From positions 1 through 64,000 of the forward strand of contig JBBSGP010000003.1 of the NCBI GenBank assembly GCA_038253885.1: a DNA stretch of 64,000 bases, read 5' to 3'. The notes below the pieces were generated by a model. The model ran no database searches. It saw nothing but the letters and a program-made list of their open reading frames with translations, and was not told the DNA's origin. Shown one piece after another: positions 46,243 to 55,667 of this stretch. The position numbers and the translations under genes were made by a program. Source of the stretch: JALZAQ01 sp038253885 (GTDB lineage Bacteria; Gemmatimonadota; Gemmatimonadetes; Gemmatimonadales; Gemmatimonadaceae). Numbering within the stretch: position 1 is the first letter of the stretch; each line of letters opens with the position of its first letter.

Positions 46243-47373
46243 ATGCCTACCCCATTCCTGAGCTCCGAGGAGTACGACGAGCGCGCTCATCAGCTGTACA
46301 ATGACGGCCAGTATGATGAGGCGCTCGACGTGCTGCGTGACGGACTCTCGCTCTACCCGAACTCGGTGGAGCTGCACATTGGGGTAGGATACGCGCGTCT
46401 CGCCCGCGAGGAGTTCGCGTGGGCGCGCCAGAGCTTCGAGAAGTCACTGGTGCTCGATCCGGATCATGAGGATGCTCTCGCTGGGCTCGGCGAGAGCCTG
46501 CTCAAGTTCGGCCAGAGAGAGCAGGCGGTCGGCACCTTTCACCGGGTGCTCGACCTGGGGTACAACGATGACATCGATCTGATGCTCCAGGTGGGTCGTG
46601 CGCTCTTTCGCGAAGGGCTCATCGAGGAATCGCGACAGTACTTCGAGACGGCGGTCGAGGAGGCACCCGAGTCCGCGGAATCGGTCGCCTGTCTCGGCTA
46701 CGTTCAGCATCGGCTCCTGGACGATGAGGGAGCCATCGCATCGCTGCACCGCGCCCTGGAGATCGACGCCGAGCATACCGAAGCGCGCATCTACCTCGCC
46801 AACATTCTCTACGACCGGGGCGATCACGAAACCGCGCTCTTTCAGCTGGACCACACCACGCCCGACGATCACTGGGACGAGTTGGGAATCTGGCGGCTCG
46901 TGGAGATGAAGAAATCGATCTCGCAGCTGTCGGAGGGCGATCCGGAGCTGCGGCCGTGGGAGGAGCGGCTGGCGGAGCTGGCCGGTGATCCGGACGACAT
47001 CGACGAGATGCTCGCCGAGATCGAGCAGCGTGCGGTCGATGCATCGGGCCGATCACCGAGCGAGGTCAAGGGACAGCTCGAGCTGTTCGGCGCGCTGCTC
47101 ACGGATCTGGCGGATCGCCGCGAGGAGCGAAAGCCGCCCGTGCCGCAGCACGAGATCGAGATGGACGAGCAGCGTTACGAGGGAAGCTGGGAGGAGATCG
47201 TGCGCCAGATGCGCGACGCCAACTCGGCCTTCTCCGGACGGTCGTTGCAGGAGTTCATGGCGACCGAAGCGCGCCGCGGCTACTCCCTGACCGGGGTCAA
47301 GATTCCGACGCATACCGCGGAAAGCTTCATTCGGGCCAGCGCCGACGCAGGATTGCTCCGCATCGTTCTGTGA
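46243..47373 (+). CDS. Tetratricopeptide-repeat protein
   Basis: A 376-aa soluble protein with about six TPR motifs in residues 10-215 (for example AHQLYNDGQYDEALDVLRDG and YARLAREEFAWARQSFEKSL). A Glu/Asp-rich helical region (215-310) and a C-terminal segment follow. ATG 46243 has a strong AGGTGGAGG site, better than GTG 46225. It is coupled by GTGA to the next TPR gene. Probably a scaffold for protein complexes; no enzyme motif. Confidence 0.9.
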   Translation: MPTPFLSSEEYDERAHQLYNDGQYDEALDVLRDGLSLYPNSVELHIGVGYARLAREEFAWARQSFEKSLVLDPDHEDALAGLGESLLKFGQREQAVGTFHRVLDLGYNDDIDLMLQVGRALFREGLIEESRQYFETAVEEAPESAESVACLGYVQHRLLDDEGAIASLHRALEIDAEHTEARIYLANILYDRGDHETALFQLDHTTPDDHWDELGIWRLVEMKKSISQLSEGDPELRPWEERLAELAGDPDDIDEMLAEIEQRAVDASGRSPSEVKGQLELFGALLTDLADRREERKPPVPQHEIEMDEQRYEGSWEEIVRQMRDANSAFSGRSLQEFMATEARRGYSLTGVKIPTHTAESFIRASADAGLLRIVL

Positions 47374-48410
47374 GCGGCGCGGACGGCAGGGCGGCCCTGG
47401 CTGCGCTCACCGCGGCCCGGCCCACAGTCGCCCGTCTCGATGTCTCTCGCCGCAATTCCGAAGAAACCGCCGCTGACCTGATCGAGATCTGGTCGGTGAT
47501 CGAGACCGCCCTGCGGATGCTGCTCGGCGGCTCGGCGCTCGCGGGCCAGCCGCTCATCCGCGAGGTGAGGCAGCGCGAGGCGCTGACGCTGGATCAGGCG
47601 CACGCGCTGCTCGAGTTCCTGGCGGTGCGCGAGCGCGTACAGCGCACCGAATATCAGCCGACCTCGGAGGATGTCACGGTCGCGCGGGACGCGTACCGCA
47701 AGCTGGAGGCTGGGCTGTCGGCGGCCGGATCCGGGGCAACCATCCCGATGGCTGCCGCCGCGGTTGGCGACGCGGCGGTGGGCGCCACCGCCGCCGGCGG
47801 AATCGGCACCGCCACGGACCCGATGGTCGCGGATTTTCGGGCCGAGACTCGCCGGCGCAACGTGCTGCTCGGATCGATTGCCGCGATCGTCCTTCTCCTC
47901 GGCTTGGCCGGAGTCGCGTACTCCCGCCGGGCGTCACAGCCGACCGGCATCCAGCGAGGAGCGGATCTCTACGCGGGCGGCCGCCGGGAGGAGGCGCGAC
48001 GCGAGTTCGAGCTGGTGGCTCGCGATCATCCCGAGCTGGCGCTGCCACACATCTATCTCGGTCGCATCGCGCGCGAGACGGGCGACACGTCGGCGGCGCG
48101 CCAGGAGCTCGTCACCGCCGTCCGGCTCGATACCGGCAACGCGCTCGCCTATCGAGAGCTCGCGGCTTTTCTGCTCTCGCGCGGACAGACCGACGCTGCC
48201 CGCACGTTCTACGTGCGGGCGCTGCAGCACAACCCGAACGACACGATTGCGACCGGCTATCTTGGGTGTGCGCTCGTGCGGTTGGGCCGCGCCCAGGAGG
48301 GAGCGCGCTTCCTCGATCACGCCGGTCCCGGTCCCTGGCGCAGCTGCGCTTCCGCTCCACCCCCGACTATTCCGGGTCCGCCGTATTCGCAGGCTCGGCC
48401 TCCGGCCTGA
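47370..48410 (+). CDS. Membrane-anchored TPR protein
   Basis: A 346-aa protein. An N-terminal helical domain (1-110) is followed by an Ala/Gly-rich linker (120-155) and one membrane helix (about 167-190, LLGSIAAIVLLLGLAGVAY). The C-terminal TPR-like repeats (about 200-320) are likely periplasmic. GTG start coupled to the preceding TPR gene. The final 25 residues are Pro-rich. The two coupled TPR proteins probably work as a pair; function unknown. Confidence 0.85.
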   Translation: MSGADGRAALAALTAARPTVARLDVSRRNSEETAADLIEIWSVIETALRMLLGGSALAGQPLIREVRQREALTLDQAHALLEFLAVRERVQRTEYQPTSEDVTVARDAYRKLEAGLSAAGSGATIPMAAAAVGDAAVGATAAGGIGTATDPMVADFRAETRRRNVLLGSIAAIVLLLGLAGVAYSRRASQPTGIQRGADLYAGGRREEARREFELVARDHPELALPHIYLGRIARETGDTSAARQELVTAVRLDTGNALAYRELAAFLLSRGQTDAARTFYVRALQHNPNDTIATGYLGCALVRLGRAQEGARFLDHAGPGPWRSCASAPPPTIPGPPYSQARPPA

Positions 48411-48464
48411 CCTCCCGAATTCCGGGCGACGACGAGCCACCCGGGCCTTCTTCCTCCTTGTGCC

Positions 48465-51095
48465 GTGATCTCCCTTCCTCTGCTCTCGCCCGAGAGCGTG
48501 CACCGGACGGTGCTGCCCAATGGCCTCACCGTGCTTCTTCGCCGCGATGATTCCGCGCCGGTCGTGGCGATCGTGACGCACGTGAAGGCTGGCTACTTCG
48601 ACGAGACGGACGACGTGGTGGGCATCGCCCACGTGCTCGAGCACATGTTCTTCAAGGGAACGAGAAGCCGCGGCGTCGGTGAGATCTCGCGCGAGACGAA
48701 GGCCGCTGGTGGCTATCTCAACGCGGGAACGATCTACGACTACACGAGCTACTACACCGTTCTCCCGTCGTCCGGTCTGTCCCGGGGGCTCGAGATTCAG
48801 GCCGATGCCTACTCCGATTCGCTGATCGAGGGGCGCGAGCTCGCCAAGGAGCTCGAGGTGATCATCCAGGAGGCCAAGCGAAAATCGGACAACCCGACAG
48901 CAGTGACGGTGGAGACGCTCTATGAGCTGCTGCACGACCGGCATCGCATGCGCCGCTGGAGAATCGGTCGGGAGCCGGGACTGCGCGCGCTGACACGCGA
49001 CACCGTGATCGGATTCTACCGAAATTTCTACCGTCCCTCGACGACCATTCTCACCGTCGTCGGGGACATCGACCTCGATGACACGCTGCGGCTCATCGAG
49101 CGTCTGTATGGCGGAATTGCCGACGCGCCGGCTCGGAGATCTCCGGGCCCGGCCGAGGATGAGCGTGGAGGATTCCGCTATCGCGAGCTGTCCGGCGATG
49201 TCGGCCAGACCCAGCTGGCCATGGGATGGCGCACGCAGGCCACGATGCATCCGGATTCGGCGTTGCTCGACCTGGCCGGAACGGTGTTGGGGTCGGGTCG
49301 GGCGTCACGCCTCTATCGCGCCGTCCGCGAGCGGAAGCTGGCCTCGTCGGTGGTCGCGTACAACTACACGCCCACCGACGTCGGGGTTTTCCTGGTCACG
49401 AGCGAAGGACCGCCGGACCGGGCCGCGGAGGCCGCGCGAGCGATCTGGGGACAGTTGGCGAGCCTCCGCGATGGGGGCGTCGAGCGCGATGAGCTCTGGC
49501 GTGCCCGCCGGCTCTACGAATCACGCTGGATCCGGCGACTCGAGACAATGGAGGGCCAAGCCAGCTATCTCGCCGAATGGGAGGCGCTCGGCGACTGGAA
49601 GCTGGGGGACCGATATCTGGAGCGGCTGCTGACCGCGACGGAAGAGCAGGTGACCGGCGCCGTGCGCCGCTACCTCGTACCGGATCGCGCGGCAATCGTG
49701 CTTTACCGTCCGGCAGATCTCCCGGCGATCGCCGCAGACGGCGAGGCCATGCGCAAGATGCTCGACAGCGCCATCCCCGAGTCGCTCCCGGTACCGCCCC
49801 CCCGCGTCGCTCGAAGCTCGCCGGCGGCGAGTCACGCCGCCACCTTCGAGCGGCAAGAAGGACGAGTCCGCGTGTATCGCACCAGTCACGGCGTGCCGGT
49901 GCTGGTGGCGAGAAAGCGTGGCGCACCGCTGGCGCACCTGGGCGTGTATACACTGGGTGGTGCCAGCGATGAGCCGGCGGAGGTCGCCGGACTCACGACC
50001 CTGCTCACACGCACGGCGCTCAAGGGGACGGCGCGCCGGTCGGCCTCGCAGATCGCCGAAGACGCGGAGCTGCTAGGTGGCAACCTGTCATCATCGGCCG
50101 CGCCGGAAAGCTTCGGCTGGACAATCTCGGTGCCAGCTGTGCACGCGATCGCCGCGGTGGAGCTGCTGGCGGATGTAGTGCAGCATCCGACGCTCGCGGC
50201 GCCGATGCTCGATATCGAGCGCGCGCTCGCGATCTCGGAGCTGGCCATGATCCGGGATGACATGTACCGCTATCCGCTGCGCCTCGTCACCGAAGCCGCC
50301 TTTCGGGATCATCCGTACGGCGTGCCGGCGAGCGGCACGGAGGACTCTCTCGAGCGCATCGACGTGGACCGGCTGCGCGAATGGCATCGGACACGTGTGC
50401 TCATGGCTCCGGCCGTGATCGTGATCGTGGGAGATCTGGATGAAGCCGAGATCGGCGGCGGGATCGCTGCCTGCTTCGATGAGCTCCGCGTCGCCCCGCC
50501 GATCACCGTTCCCCCTCCGGCATGGCCGACCGCGCCAGTGGAGCGGGCCGAATCCCGCGACAAGGCGCAGACGGCGTTGGCGCTGGCGTTTCCGGCCCCC
50601 GACCGCTCCGATGACGATCGTTTTGTCGCCCATCTGATCGCGAGTGTCGCCAGCGGTCTGGGAGGACGCTTCTTCGAGGAGCTTCGCGACAAGCAGTCTC
50701 TGGCCTACACCGTCACCGCGTTCGCGACCCAGCGTCGGCGGGCCGGAATGTTCGTGTCCTACATCGCCACGTCCCCGGACAAGGAGACCACGGCTCGGCG
50801 AGGCTTGTTGGAGGAGTTCGACAAGCTCCGCAGCCAGGAGGTGAGCCCGCGCGAGCTCGCTCAGGCTCGAGAGTACGCGATTGGAAGTCATTCCATCCGC
50901 CAGCAGAGCGGGGCAGCCGTGCTCACCGATGTGCTCGACTGCTGGCTGTTCGGCCATTCGCTGGCGGAGCTCGATGCGTACGCCGAGCGTGTCCGAGCGG
51001 TGACGGCGGAGCGTATGCTCGATGTCGCGTCGCGGTATTTCGACGAATCGAGACTGGTCGAAGGAATCGTGCGCGGTGTGGGCCGCTCGGTATGA
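48465..51095 (+). CDS. M16-family zinc metallopeptidase, two-domain
   Basis: An 876-aa pitrilysin/insulinase-type peptidase. The inverted zinc motif HVLEH (His56, Glu59, His60) is intact, with a later Glu in LEVIIQEAKRKS. A second, inactive M16 half begins near residue 460 (VRVYRTSHGVPVLVARKRGA) and keeps the DKQSLAYTV segment. No signal peptide is seen, so it is probably cytoplasmic or exported without a classical signal. It degrades peptides within a closed chamber. GTG start 48465. Confidence 0.93.
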   Translation: MISLPLLSPESVHRTVLPNGLTVLLRRDDSAPVVAIVTHVKAGYFDETDDVVGIAHVLEHMFFKGTRSRGVGEISRETKAAGGYLNAGTIYDYTSYYTVLPSSGLSRGLEIQADAYSDSLIEGRELAKELEVIIQEAKRKSDNPTAVTVETLYELLHDRHRMRRWRIGREPGLRALTRDTVIGFYRNFYRPSTTILTVVGDIDLDDTLRLIERLYGGIADAPARRSPGPAEDERGGFRYRELSGDVGQTQLAMGWRTQATMHPDSALLDLAGTVLGSGRASRLYRAVRERKLASSVVAYNYTPTDVGVFLVTSEGPPDRAAEAARAIWGQLASLRDGGVERDELWRARRLYESRWIRRLETMEGQASYLAEWEALGDWKLGDRYLERLLTATEEQVTGAVRRYLVPDRAAIVLYRPADLPAIAADGEAMRKMLDSAIPESLPVPPPRVARSSPAASHAATFERQEGRVRVYRTSHGVPVLVARKRGAPLAHLGVYTLGGASDEPAEVAGLTTLLTRTALKGTARRSASQIAEDAELLGGNLSSSAAPESFGWTISVPAVHAIAAVELLADVVQHPTLAAPMLDIERALAISELAMIRDDMYRYPLRLVTEAAFRDHPYGVPASGTEDSLERIDVDRLREWHRTRVLMAPAVIVIVGDLDEAEIGGGIAACFDELRVAPPITVPPPAWPTAPVERAESRDKAQTALALAFPAPDRSDDDRFVAHLIASVASGLGGRFFEELRDKQSLAYTVTAFATQRRRAGMFVSYIATSPDKETTARRGLLEEFDKLRSQEVSPRELAQAREYAIGSHSIRQQSGAAVLTDVLDCWLFGHSLAELDAYAERVRAVTAERMLDVASRYFDESRLVEGIVRGVGRSV

Positions 51096-51142
51096 TCTGC
51101 CGTCTCGTTGCGTCCGTCGGTCCGCGCCGTTAGTCACCCTTC

Positions 51143-52570
51143 ATGACCGACACCCTTCTCCATCTGCTCGAGCAGTACGGGTACGTCTTCGTCGCTTTTC
51201 TCGTGATGCTGGAAGGGTTCGGCGTCCCGGTGCCCGGAGAGACTGCGCTCGTGACCGCTTCCGCGTTCGCGGCGCAGGGCCGGCTCGCGATCGCGGGGGT
51301 GGTGGTGGCGTCGTCCATCGGCTCGATTCTGGGCGGAACGGGAGGGTACTGGATCGGCCGCACCGGCGGTCTGGCCTTCCTCCAGCGACATGGGCGATGG
51401 ATACGTGTCGATGCGGCAAAGCTGGGCCGCGCGCAGGGATTCTTCGACCGTCACGGGGCTCTCACGGTCTTCACCGGCCGCTTCGTGGCCCTGCTTCGCA
51501 TCCTCGCCGCCGTGCTCGCCGGCGTGGCGCGCATGCCCTTTCCCCTCTTCAGCCTGTACAACGCACTGGGCGGTATCTGCTGGTCGATCGTTTTCGGCGG
51601 TCTGGGCTACGCCTTCGGCCGCAACCTGCCGCGACTCGAGAGCATCCTCGGCCGCGCGAGCATCGTGTTGGCGGTGCTGTTCGCGCTCGGTCTCGCGCTC
51701 TTTGCTCTGCGTCGCCGCCTGGGCTGGACCGGAGCGGGTGTCCGCCGCGATGCCCGCGCGGCGTGGCACCGCCTCGTCGGAGCTGCATCCCTCCAGCGAT
51801 TGACCGAGAGCTCCCCGCGATTGACAGGATTCCTCCGGAGCCGCTTCACACCGGGCGAGTACCTGGGTCTGCACCTCACCGTCGGCTTGCTGCTCAGTCT
51901 GCTGTCGGTCGTTCTGATCGCGCTCCTCTCGACCGAGGTGGCCAGGAAGGACGCGGCGCTCACGCACCTCGATCTGACGCTGGCGGCGCGACTGCACGAG
52001 CACGCTACTCCGATCGGCATCGCGACGTGGAACACCATCAGCGCGCTCGGCTCCATTCCGGCCATGAGCGCGATCGGAGTCGGGGTGAGCCTGATCCTGA
52101 TGCTTCGAGGCCAGCGGCTGCCGGCGGTCGGCTGGGTCGTGGGATTGGCGGGCGGTGGGCTGCTCGACACCCTGCTCAAGAAGCTCGTCCACCGCCCGCG
52201 CCCTGAATGGGAAACTGTGTATGCGACCGAGCCCACCTGGAGCTTTCCGAGCGGTCATGCTCTCGGCGCGCTGATCGGATACGGCATGATCGCGTACTTC
52301 ATCATTCTGCTGGTGCCGCGCCGCTGGGCGCGCGTGCTCACGGCCATCATTGCCGTTGCAGTGGTCGTCTTCATCGCCTACAGCCGTCTCTATCTCGGCG
52401 TGCACTACCTGAGCGATATTCTCGGCGGACTGGCGGCGGGAACGCTCTGGCTGTCGGCATGCATCTCCGGAATGGAGGTGGCACGCCTGCGCGAGAAGAA
52501 TGCGCGGGCCGTCGCGCCACCCGACGAGGCGCTCGTCCCTCCGGTCGCGAGCGTCGGGCGCGACCGCTAG
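51143..52570 (+). CDS. DedA (VTT-domain) - PAP2 fusion membrane protein
   Basis: A 475-aa integral membrane protein joining two lipid-active modules. Residues 1-200 are DedA/SNARE-associated: GFGVPVPGETALV, GGTGGYWIGR, and FTGRFVALLRILAAVLAGV with the conserved Arg. Residues 240-460 are PAP2: LVHRPRPEW, SFPSGHALGA and SRLYLGVHYLSD, all intact. DedA proteins flip undecaprenyl-phosphate or phospholipids; PAP2 makes the monophosphate. A fusion fits lipid-carrier recycling, which is inference. Confidence 0.93.
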   Translation: MTDTLLHLLEQYGYVFVAFLVMLEGFGVPVPGETALVTASAFAAQGRLAIAGVVVASSIGSILGGTGGYWIGRTGGLAFLQRHGRWIRVDAAKLGRAQGFFDRHGALTVFTGRFVALLRILAAVLAGVARMPFPLFSLYNALGGICWSIVFGGLGYAFGRNLPRLESILGRASIVLAVLFALGLALFALRRRLGWTGAGVRRDARAAWHRLVGAASLQRLTESSPRLTGFLRSRFTPGEYLGLHLTVGLLLSLLSVVLIALLSTEVARKDAALTHLDLTLAARLHEHATPIGIATWNTISALGSIPAMSAIGVGVSLILMLRGQRLPAVGWVVGLAGGGLLDTLLKKLVHRPRPEWETVYATEPTWSFPSGHALGALIGYGMIAYFIILLVPRRWARVLTAIIAVAVVVFIAYSRLYLGVHYLSDILGGLAAGTLWLSACISGMEVARLREKNARAVAPPDEALVPPVASVGRDR

Positions 52571-54093
52571 GATGGACCCGCGTCCCGGTTCGCCCGCGCC
52601 GCCCTCTGAAGTCGATCGACGGCGCTGCGGAGATGTCCTCCCGCGCCGCGGAGCCCGACCGGCGCCTCGTAGTCGCTCGCCTCGAGCACCACCACACCCT
52701 TGATCGCGCGGCGGCCCGTTGCCCAGGTGATGGCCGCCCAGATGGCGAGGGCCTGGTTGCGCTCGCCGTGCGCGAGCGGCGCCCCTGTCGCCTCCAACAC
52801 CCACACCTCCTTCGTCGGGGGGACGGCGAGGAGCCAGCGGTCCACCGCATCCATGCGCGCATCGATCGCGAGCGTCCCGTCGTAGCCCGGGGAGATGCTC
52901 ACGCCAGCGCCGTCGAGTGGCGAGGCCGCAGATGAGGCCCACGCGAAGAGTGCGCTGTCGTCGGCGCTGGCTCCGCCCACGTGCGCGAGCACCGACACTT
53001 CCGGCGACCCGCGCCGCGCCGCCCCGGCCGCCGCCTCCAGATAGCTGCGCCAACCAGCAAGGGAGATGGGAGCGACCGCGCGAAGCGCGCCGTTGAAGGG
53101 ATCGATCACGGGGACCAGATAATCGGGGCGCACCCGCGCCGCGATGCGTTGAACGTCATCGAGACGGCCGCGCAGCCATCTCGGCAGCGACGCGTGGTCC
53201 GGCGTACTCTCTCGCATGTCAAGCGCGACGATGACGCGGAGGGTGGCCCGCAGCTCCTCGATCGATCTCGCCAGCGAATCGAGAGCCGAATTGGTGATCG
53301 CCGGAGCGACGTAGATGCTGATGGCCTGCAGATCGAGTGAGTCAGCGAGCGCGAGGTCGCTGGCAACGCTCAGCGGCGGCGGCGCGCCGGTGAGCGTAGG
53401 CATGACCTTGAGGCCGACCGCAAAGCCGGAGTCGGAGCGGTCGCGCAGCTCATCCTCATCGTGGCTCTGGTAGCTGGCGACCGCGCGCGCGCTCGCCGGC
53501 AGGCGGAGCAGGATCAGCGCGATCGTCACACTGCACACGCCGGCCACCACGCTCCGCAGCGGCGTACCGACGCCGCGACGTCCCGGCGAGATCGGCGTGA
53601 GGACCGGCAGGTGCAGATGGTATGAGGTGAGGCCGAGCAGGGGCACGCCCAGCAGCCCGAAGGTGGCGGCGTGGGCGGCCGGGAAGGCGAGCAGCGAGAT
53701 GGGGAGCGTCGCCCCGAGAGCGAGCGCGTATCGGAGAACGTAGATGGCGGCGAGCAGGATGTCGTAGGCGGCGATCGGGATACCGATGGCCGGAGCACTG
53801 TAGCCGCGCAGGACGGCATAGGTGGCCTGAATGGCAATGAGCACCGAGGTCGCTGGCCAGACCCAGACCACCGTGAACAGCGCCCGGCCGGTGAGGGCGG
53901 AGCCCGACGCGATCTGGATGAACAGTGCCGGGGCGATGAGAAGCCCGGATACGGCGCTCACCGCCGCCATGAAGGGCGGGATGTTGCGCCAGCGCGAGAT
54001 GCGTCCGGCGAGCGCGATGTTCCACACGAGAATCGCGGCCGAGAGCGCGATCTGGGCCAGAGCCAGGTCGTCGCGCCCGAGACGCCGGATCAT
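52567..54093 (-). CDS. Membrane protein with large C-terminal soluble domain, unknown
   Basis: A 508-aa protein. About seven hydrophobic helices fill residues 10-215. A soluble domain (about 230-500) follows with alternating strands and helices (LRVIVALDMRE, RPDYLVPVIDPFNGALR, KEVWVLEATGAPLAHGERNQ), reminiscent of a TIM-barrel glycosidase-like fold. No catalytic motif is certain. ATG 54093 overlaps the AdoMetDC-like stop (ATGA). Its 3' end overlaps the DedA-PAP2 3' end by 4 nt. Confidence 0.75.
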   Translation of the reverse strand: MIRRLGRDDLALAQIALSAAILVWNIALAGRISRWRNIPPFMAAVSAVSGLLIAPALFIQIASGSALTGRALFTVVWVWPATSVLIAIQATYAVLRGYSAPAIGIPIAAYDILLAAIYVLRYALALGATLPISLLAFPAAHAATFGLLGVPLLGLTSYHLHLPVLTPISPGRRGVGTPLRSVVAGVCSVTIALILLRLPASARAVASYQSHDEDELRDRSDSGFAVGLKVMPTLTGAPPPLSVASDLALADSLDLQAISIYVAPAITNSALDSLARSIEELRATLRVIVALDMRESTPDHASLPRWLRGRLDDVQRIAARVRPDYLVPVIDPFNGALRAVAPISLAGWRSYLEAAAGAARRGSPEVSVLAHVGGASADDSALFAWASSAASPLDGAGVSISPGYDGTLAIDARMDAVDRWLLAVPPTKEVWVLEATGAPLAHGERNQALAIWAAITWATGRRAIKGVVVLEASDYEAPVGLRGAGGHLRSAVDRLQRAARANRDAGPS

Positions 54094-54443
54094 CCGCGGG
54101 AGTGCGACTCGCTTCTGATCTCCCTCGCCGTGAGCCGGCGGGCGAAGACATCGACCACCTTGCGCGCGTCGTGTGTCGCGGGCGCGAGAACGTCGAGCAA
54201 CAGAAGCTCGCGCTCCGGAAACGTGTGGACGGCGATGTGGCATCCCTCCAGCAGGAGGACCGCCGCGATGCTGTCATTCGGGAGCTTGCGCACCACGGGC
54301 GCGCCCACGGTCGCAAATCCGGCCGCGCCCGCACCGGCGATCAGCAGCCCTGTGAGCAGTCCCGTGTCGCGAAGCTGGGCGGCGGCGACTCCGAGACAGT
54401 CGGCAATGAGATGGGTATAGGCGGAGACCTCAGGAGCCATCAT
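54090..54443 (-). CDS. S-adenosylmethionine decarboxylase-like protein, probably inactive
   Basis: A 117-aa SpeH-like fold. YTHLIADCLGVAAAQLRD aligns with the SpeH N-terminus and HIAVHTFPERELLLLDVL with the SpeH core. In true enzymes a Ser in a Glu-Ser-His context self-cleaves to the pyruvoyl group; here the stretch reads EGCHIAVHT, with Cys at the Ser position and Gly before it. The later catalytic Cys (VDVFTC-like) is also absent (LLLDVLAPAT). I used ATG 54443; GTG 54485 is possible. Coupled to the membrane protein downstream. It may bind AdoMet-like ligands or be a relic. Confidence 0.7.
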   Translation of the reverse strand: MMAPEVSAYTHLIADCLGVAAAQLRDTGLLTGLLIAGAGAAGFATVGAPVVRKLPNDSIAAVLLLEGCHIAVHTFPERELLLLDVLAPATHDARKVVDVFARRLTAREIRSESHSRG

Positions 54444-54577
54444 CGTGCGCCAAACGAGCGCAGCGACTTCGGCGGCGCGAGGCACGCATCAGGGGGGAGA
54501 GCACTCGGCGAGATCATCGCTCGACAATATCGGGACTCGAGATGAAACACAAGCAAGGCGCGAAAGCGCGACGCCAC

Positions 54578-55042
54578 TCAGAACATCGACATCGCCAGCA
54601 GCGAGCGCATCGAATCGTTGGCCGACCGGAGGCGGGTGGAGAGGAGACGCACGAGTGACCACAGCACTTTGTGCGCGATGTCCCGATCCAACTCGAGAAG
54701 CATCTCGAGGTCGCTCCGGCCGATCGTCGCCACCAGCGTGCCACCATGTGAGATGGCGTCGGTGCTCCGGGTTGTGCGATCGAAGACCGCCATCTCGCCG
54801 AAGAGAGCACCGCGCTTGAGGATCGCCAGGGCCTCTTCACCCGCTCCCGGAATGTCGCGGCTGATGCGTACCTCTCCGTCCACAACCACGTACAGACGGT
54901 TCCCGGGCTCGCCTTCGCGGAAGATGTGCTCACCGGACTCGAACCTTTTTTCGCGGCAGAGTTCGCCCACTCGCTCGAGCTCTTCGCTGCTCAATCCGGC
55001 GAACAGCGGCACTTCGCGAAGCAGGTCGGTCGTCCCAGGCAC
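54578..55042 (-). CDS. Cyclic-nucleotide-binding-domain protein
   Basis: A 154-aa single cNMP-binding domain (Crp/PKA-type): LFAGLSSEELERVGELCREK, FREGEPGNRLYVVVDGEVRI, then the phosphate-binding cassette GALFGEMAVFDRTTRST. It has no helix-turn-helix, so it is not a transcription factor by itself. The C-terminal helices (ELDRDIAHKVLWSLVRLL) probably dimerise or contact a partner. The Arg of the cassette (RTTRST) is preserved, so nucleotide binding is plausible. The flanking gaps (54486-54577 and 55043-55127) hold nothing clear. Confidence 0.88.
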   Translation of the reverse strand: MPGTTDLLREVPLFAGLSSEELERVGELCREKRFESGEHIFREGEPGNRLYVVVDGEVRISRDIPGAGEEALAILKRGALFGEMAVFDRTTRSTDAISHGGTLVATIGRSDLEMLLELDRDIAHKVLWSLVRLLSTRLRSANDSMRSLLAMSMF

Positions 55043-55127
55043 CCGGGCCTCCGGAGGGTGAGTTGCGCGAAGCTAGAGGAGCGCTCCGGCGCTGGCAAGC
55101 AGCGCGTGGCTCCGATAGCTTTGCCTC

Positions 55128-55667
55128 GTGTCTCCCCGTTCGATCCTGACGGTGCCGAATCTGCTCTCGCTGTCGCGTTTCCCGATGGCGGCGGCGTTCG
55201 TGGTCGCCGGCTCTCCCGCTCGAATCGCGCTCTGCGTCGGCGCTTCGGCGACCGACATGCTCGACGGCTGGCTCGCTCGTCGCAGCGGTCCCACCCGGTG
55301 GGGAGCCCTGCTCGACCCCGTCGCCGACAAGACTTTCGTGTTGGCTGCTCTGTCCGCTTTCCTGGTGGACGGCTCGCTGTCGACGGCGCAGTACTTCATC
55401 GTGCTTGCGCGCGACTTCGCGGCGGCAATCGGTTTTCTGGTCGCGTACCTGGTGCCGGCGCTCGACCCGTCATCCTTCAAGGCGAGAGCATCGGGCAAGT
55501 TCGTCACCGTGCTCCAGATCTCACTCATTCTGATGGTACTGCTTGTTCCCGTGTGGACGGGCTGGCTCGTGCCCGTGATCGGAATCTTCTCGCTGCTGTC
55601 CATCGCCGACTATACTCTGTTTCTCCATCGGCAGCGTCTGGCGGTGCGCGCCGGCACGAGGCGGTGA
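55128..55667 (+). CDS. CDP-alcohol phosphatidyltransferase (PgsA/CdsA-linked type)
   Basis: A 179-aa integral membrane enzyme, the size of PgsA. The motif is complete: DMLDGWLARRSG and GALLDPVADK (D-G-x2-A-R-x8-G-x3-D-x3-D). NLLSLSRFPMAA is PgsA-like, so phosphatidylglycerophosphate synthesis is a good guess, not proven. It has about five helices. GTG start 55128. The stop overlaps the next gene (GTGA). Confidence 0.9.
   Translation: MSPRSILTVPNLLSLSRFPMAAAFVVAGSPARIALCVGASATDMLDGWLARRSGPTRWGALLDPVADKTFVLAALSAFLVDGSLSTAQYFIVLARDFAAAIGFLVAYLVPALDPSSFKARASGKFVTVLQISLILMVLLVPVWTGWLVPVIGIFSLLSIADYTLFLHRQRLAVRAGTRR

Noticed and set aside
51134..53053. 639-aa antisense reading frame over DedA-PAP2 and the next gene
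   Set aside because: It spans two well-supported genes and has the composition of a shadow.
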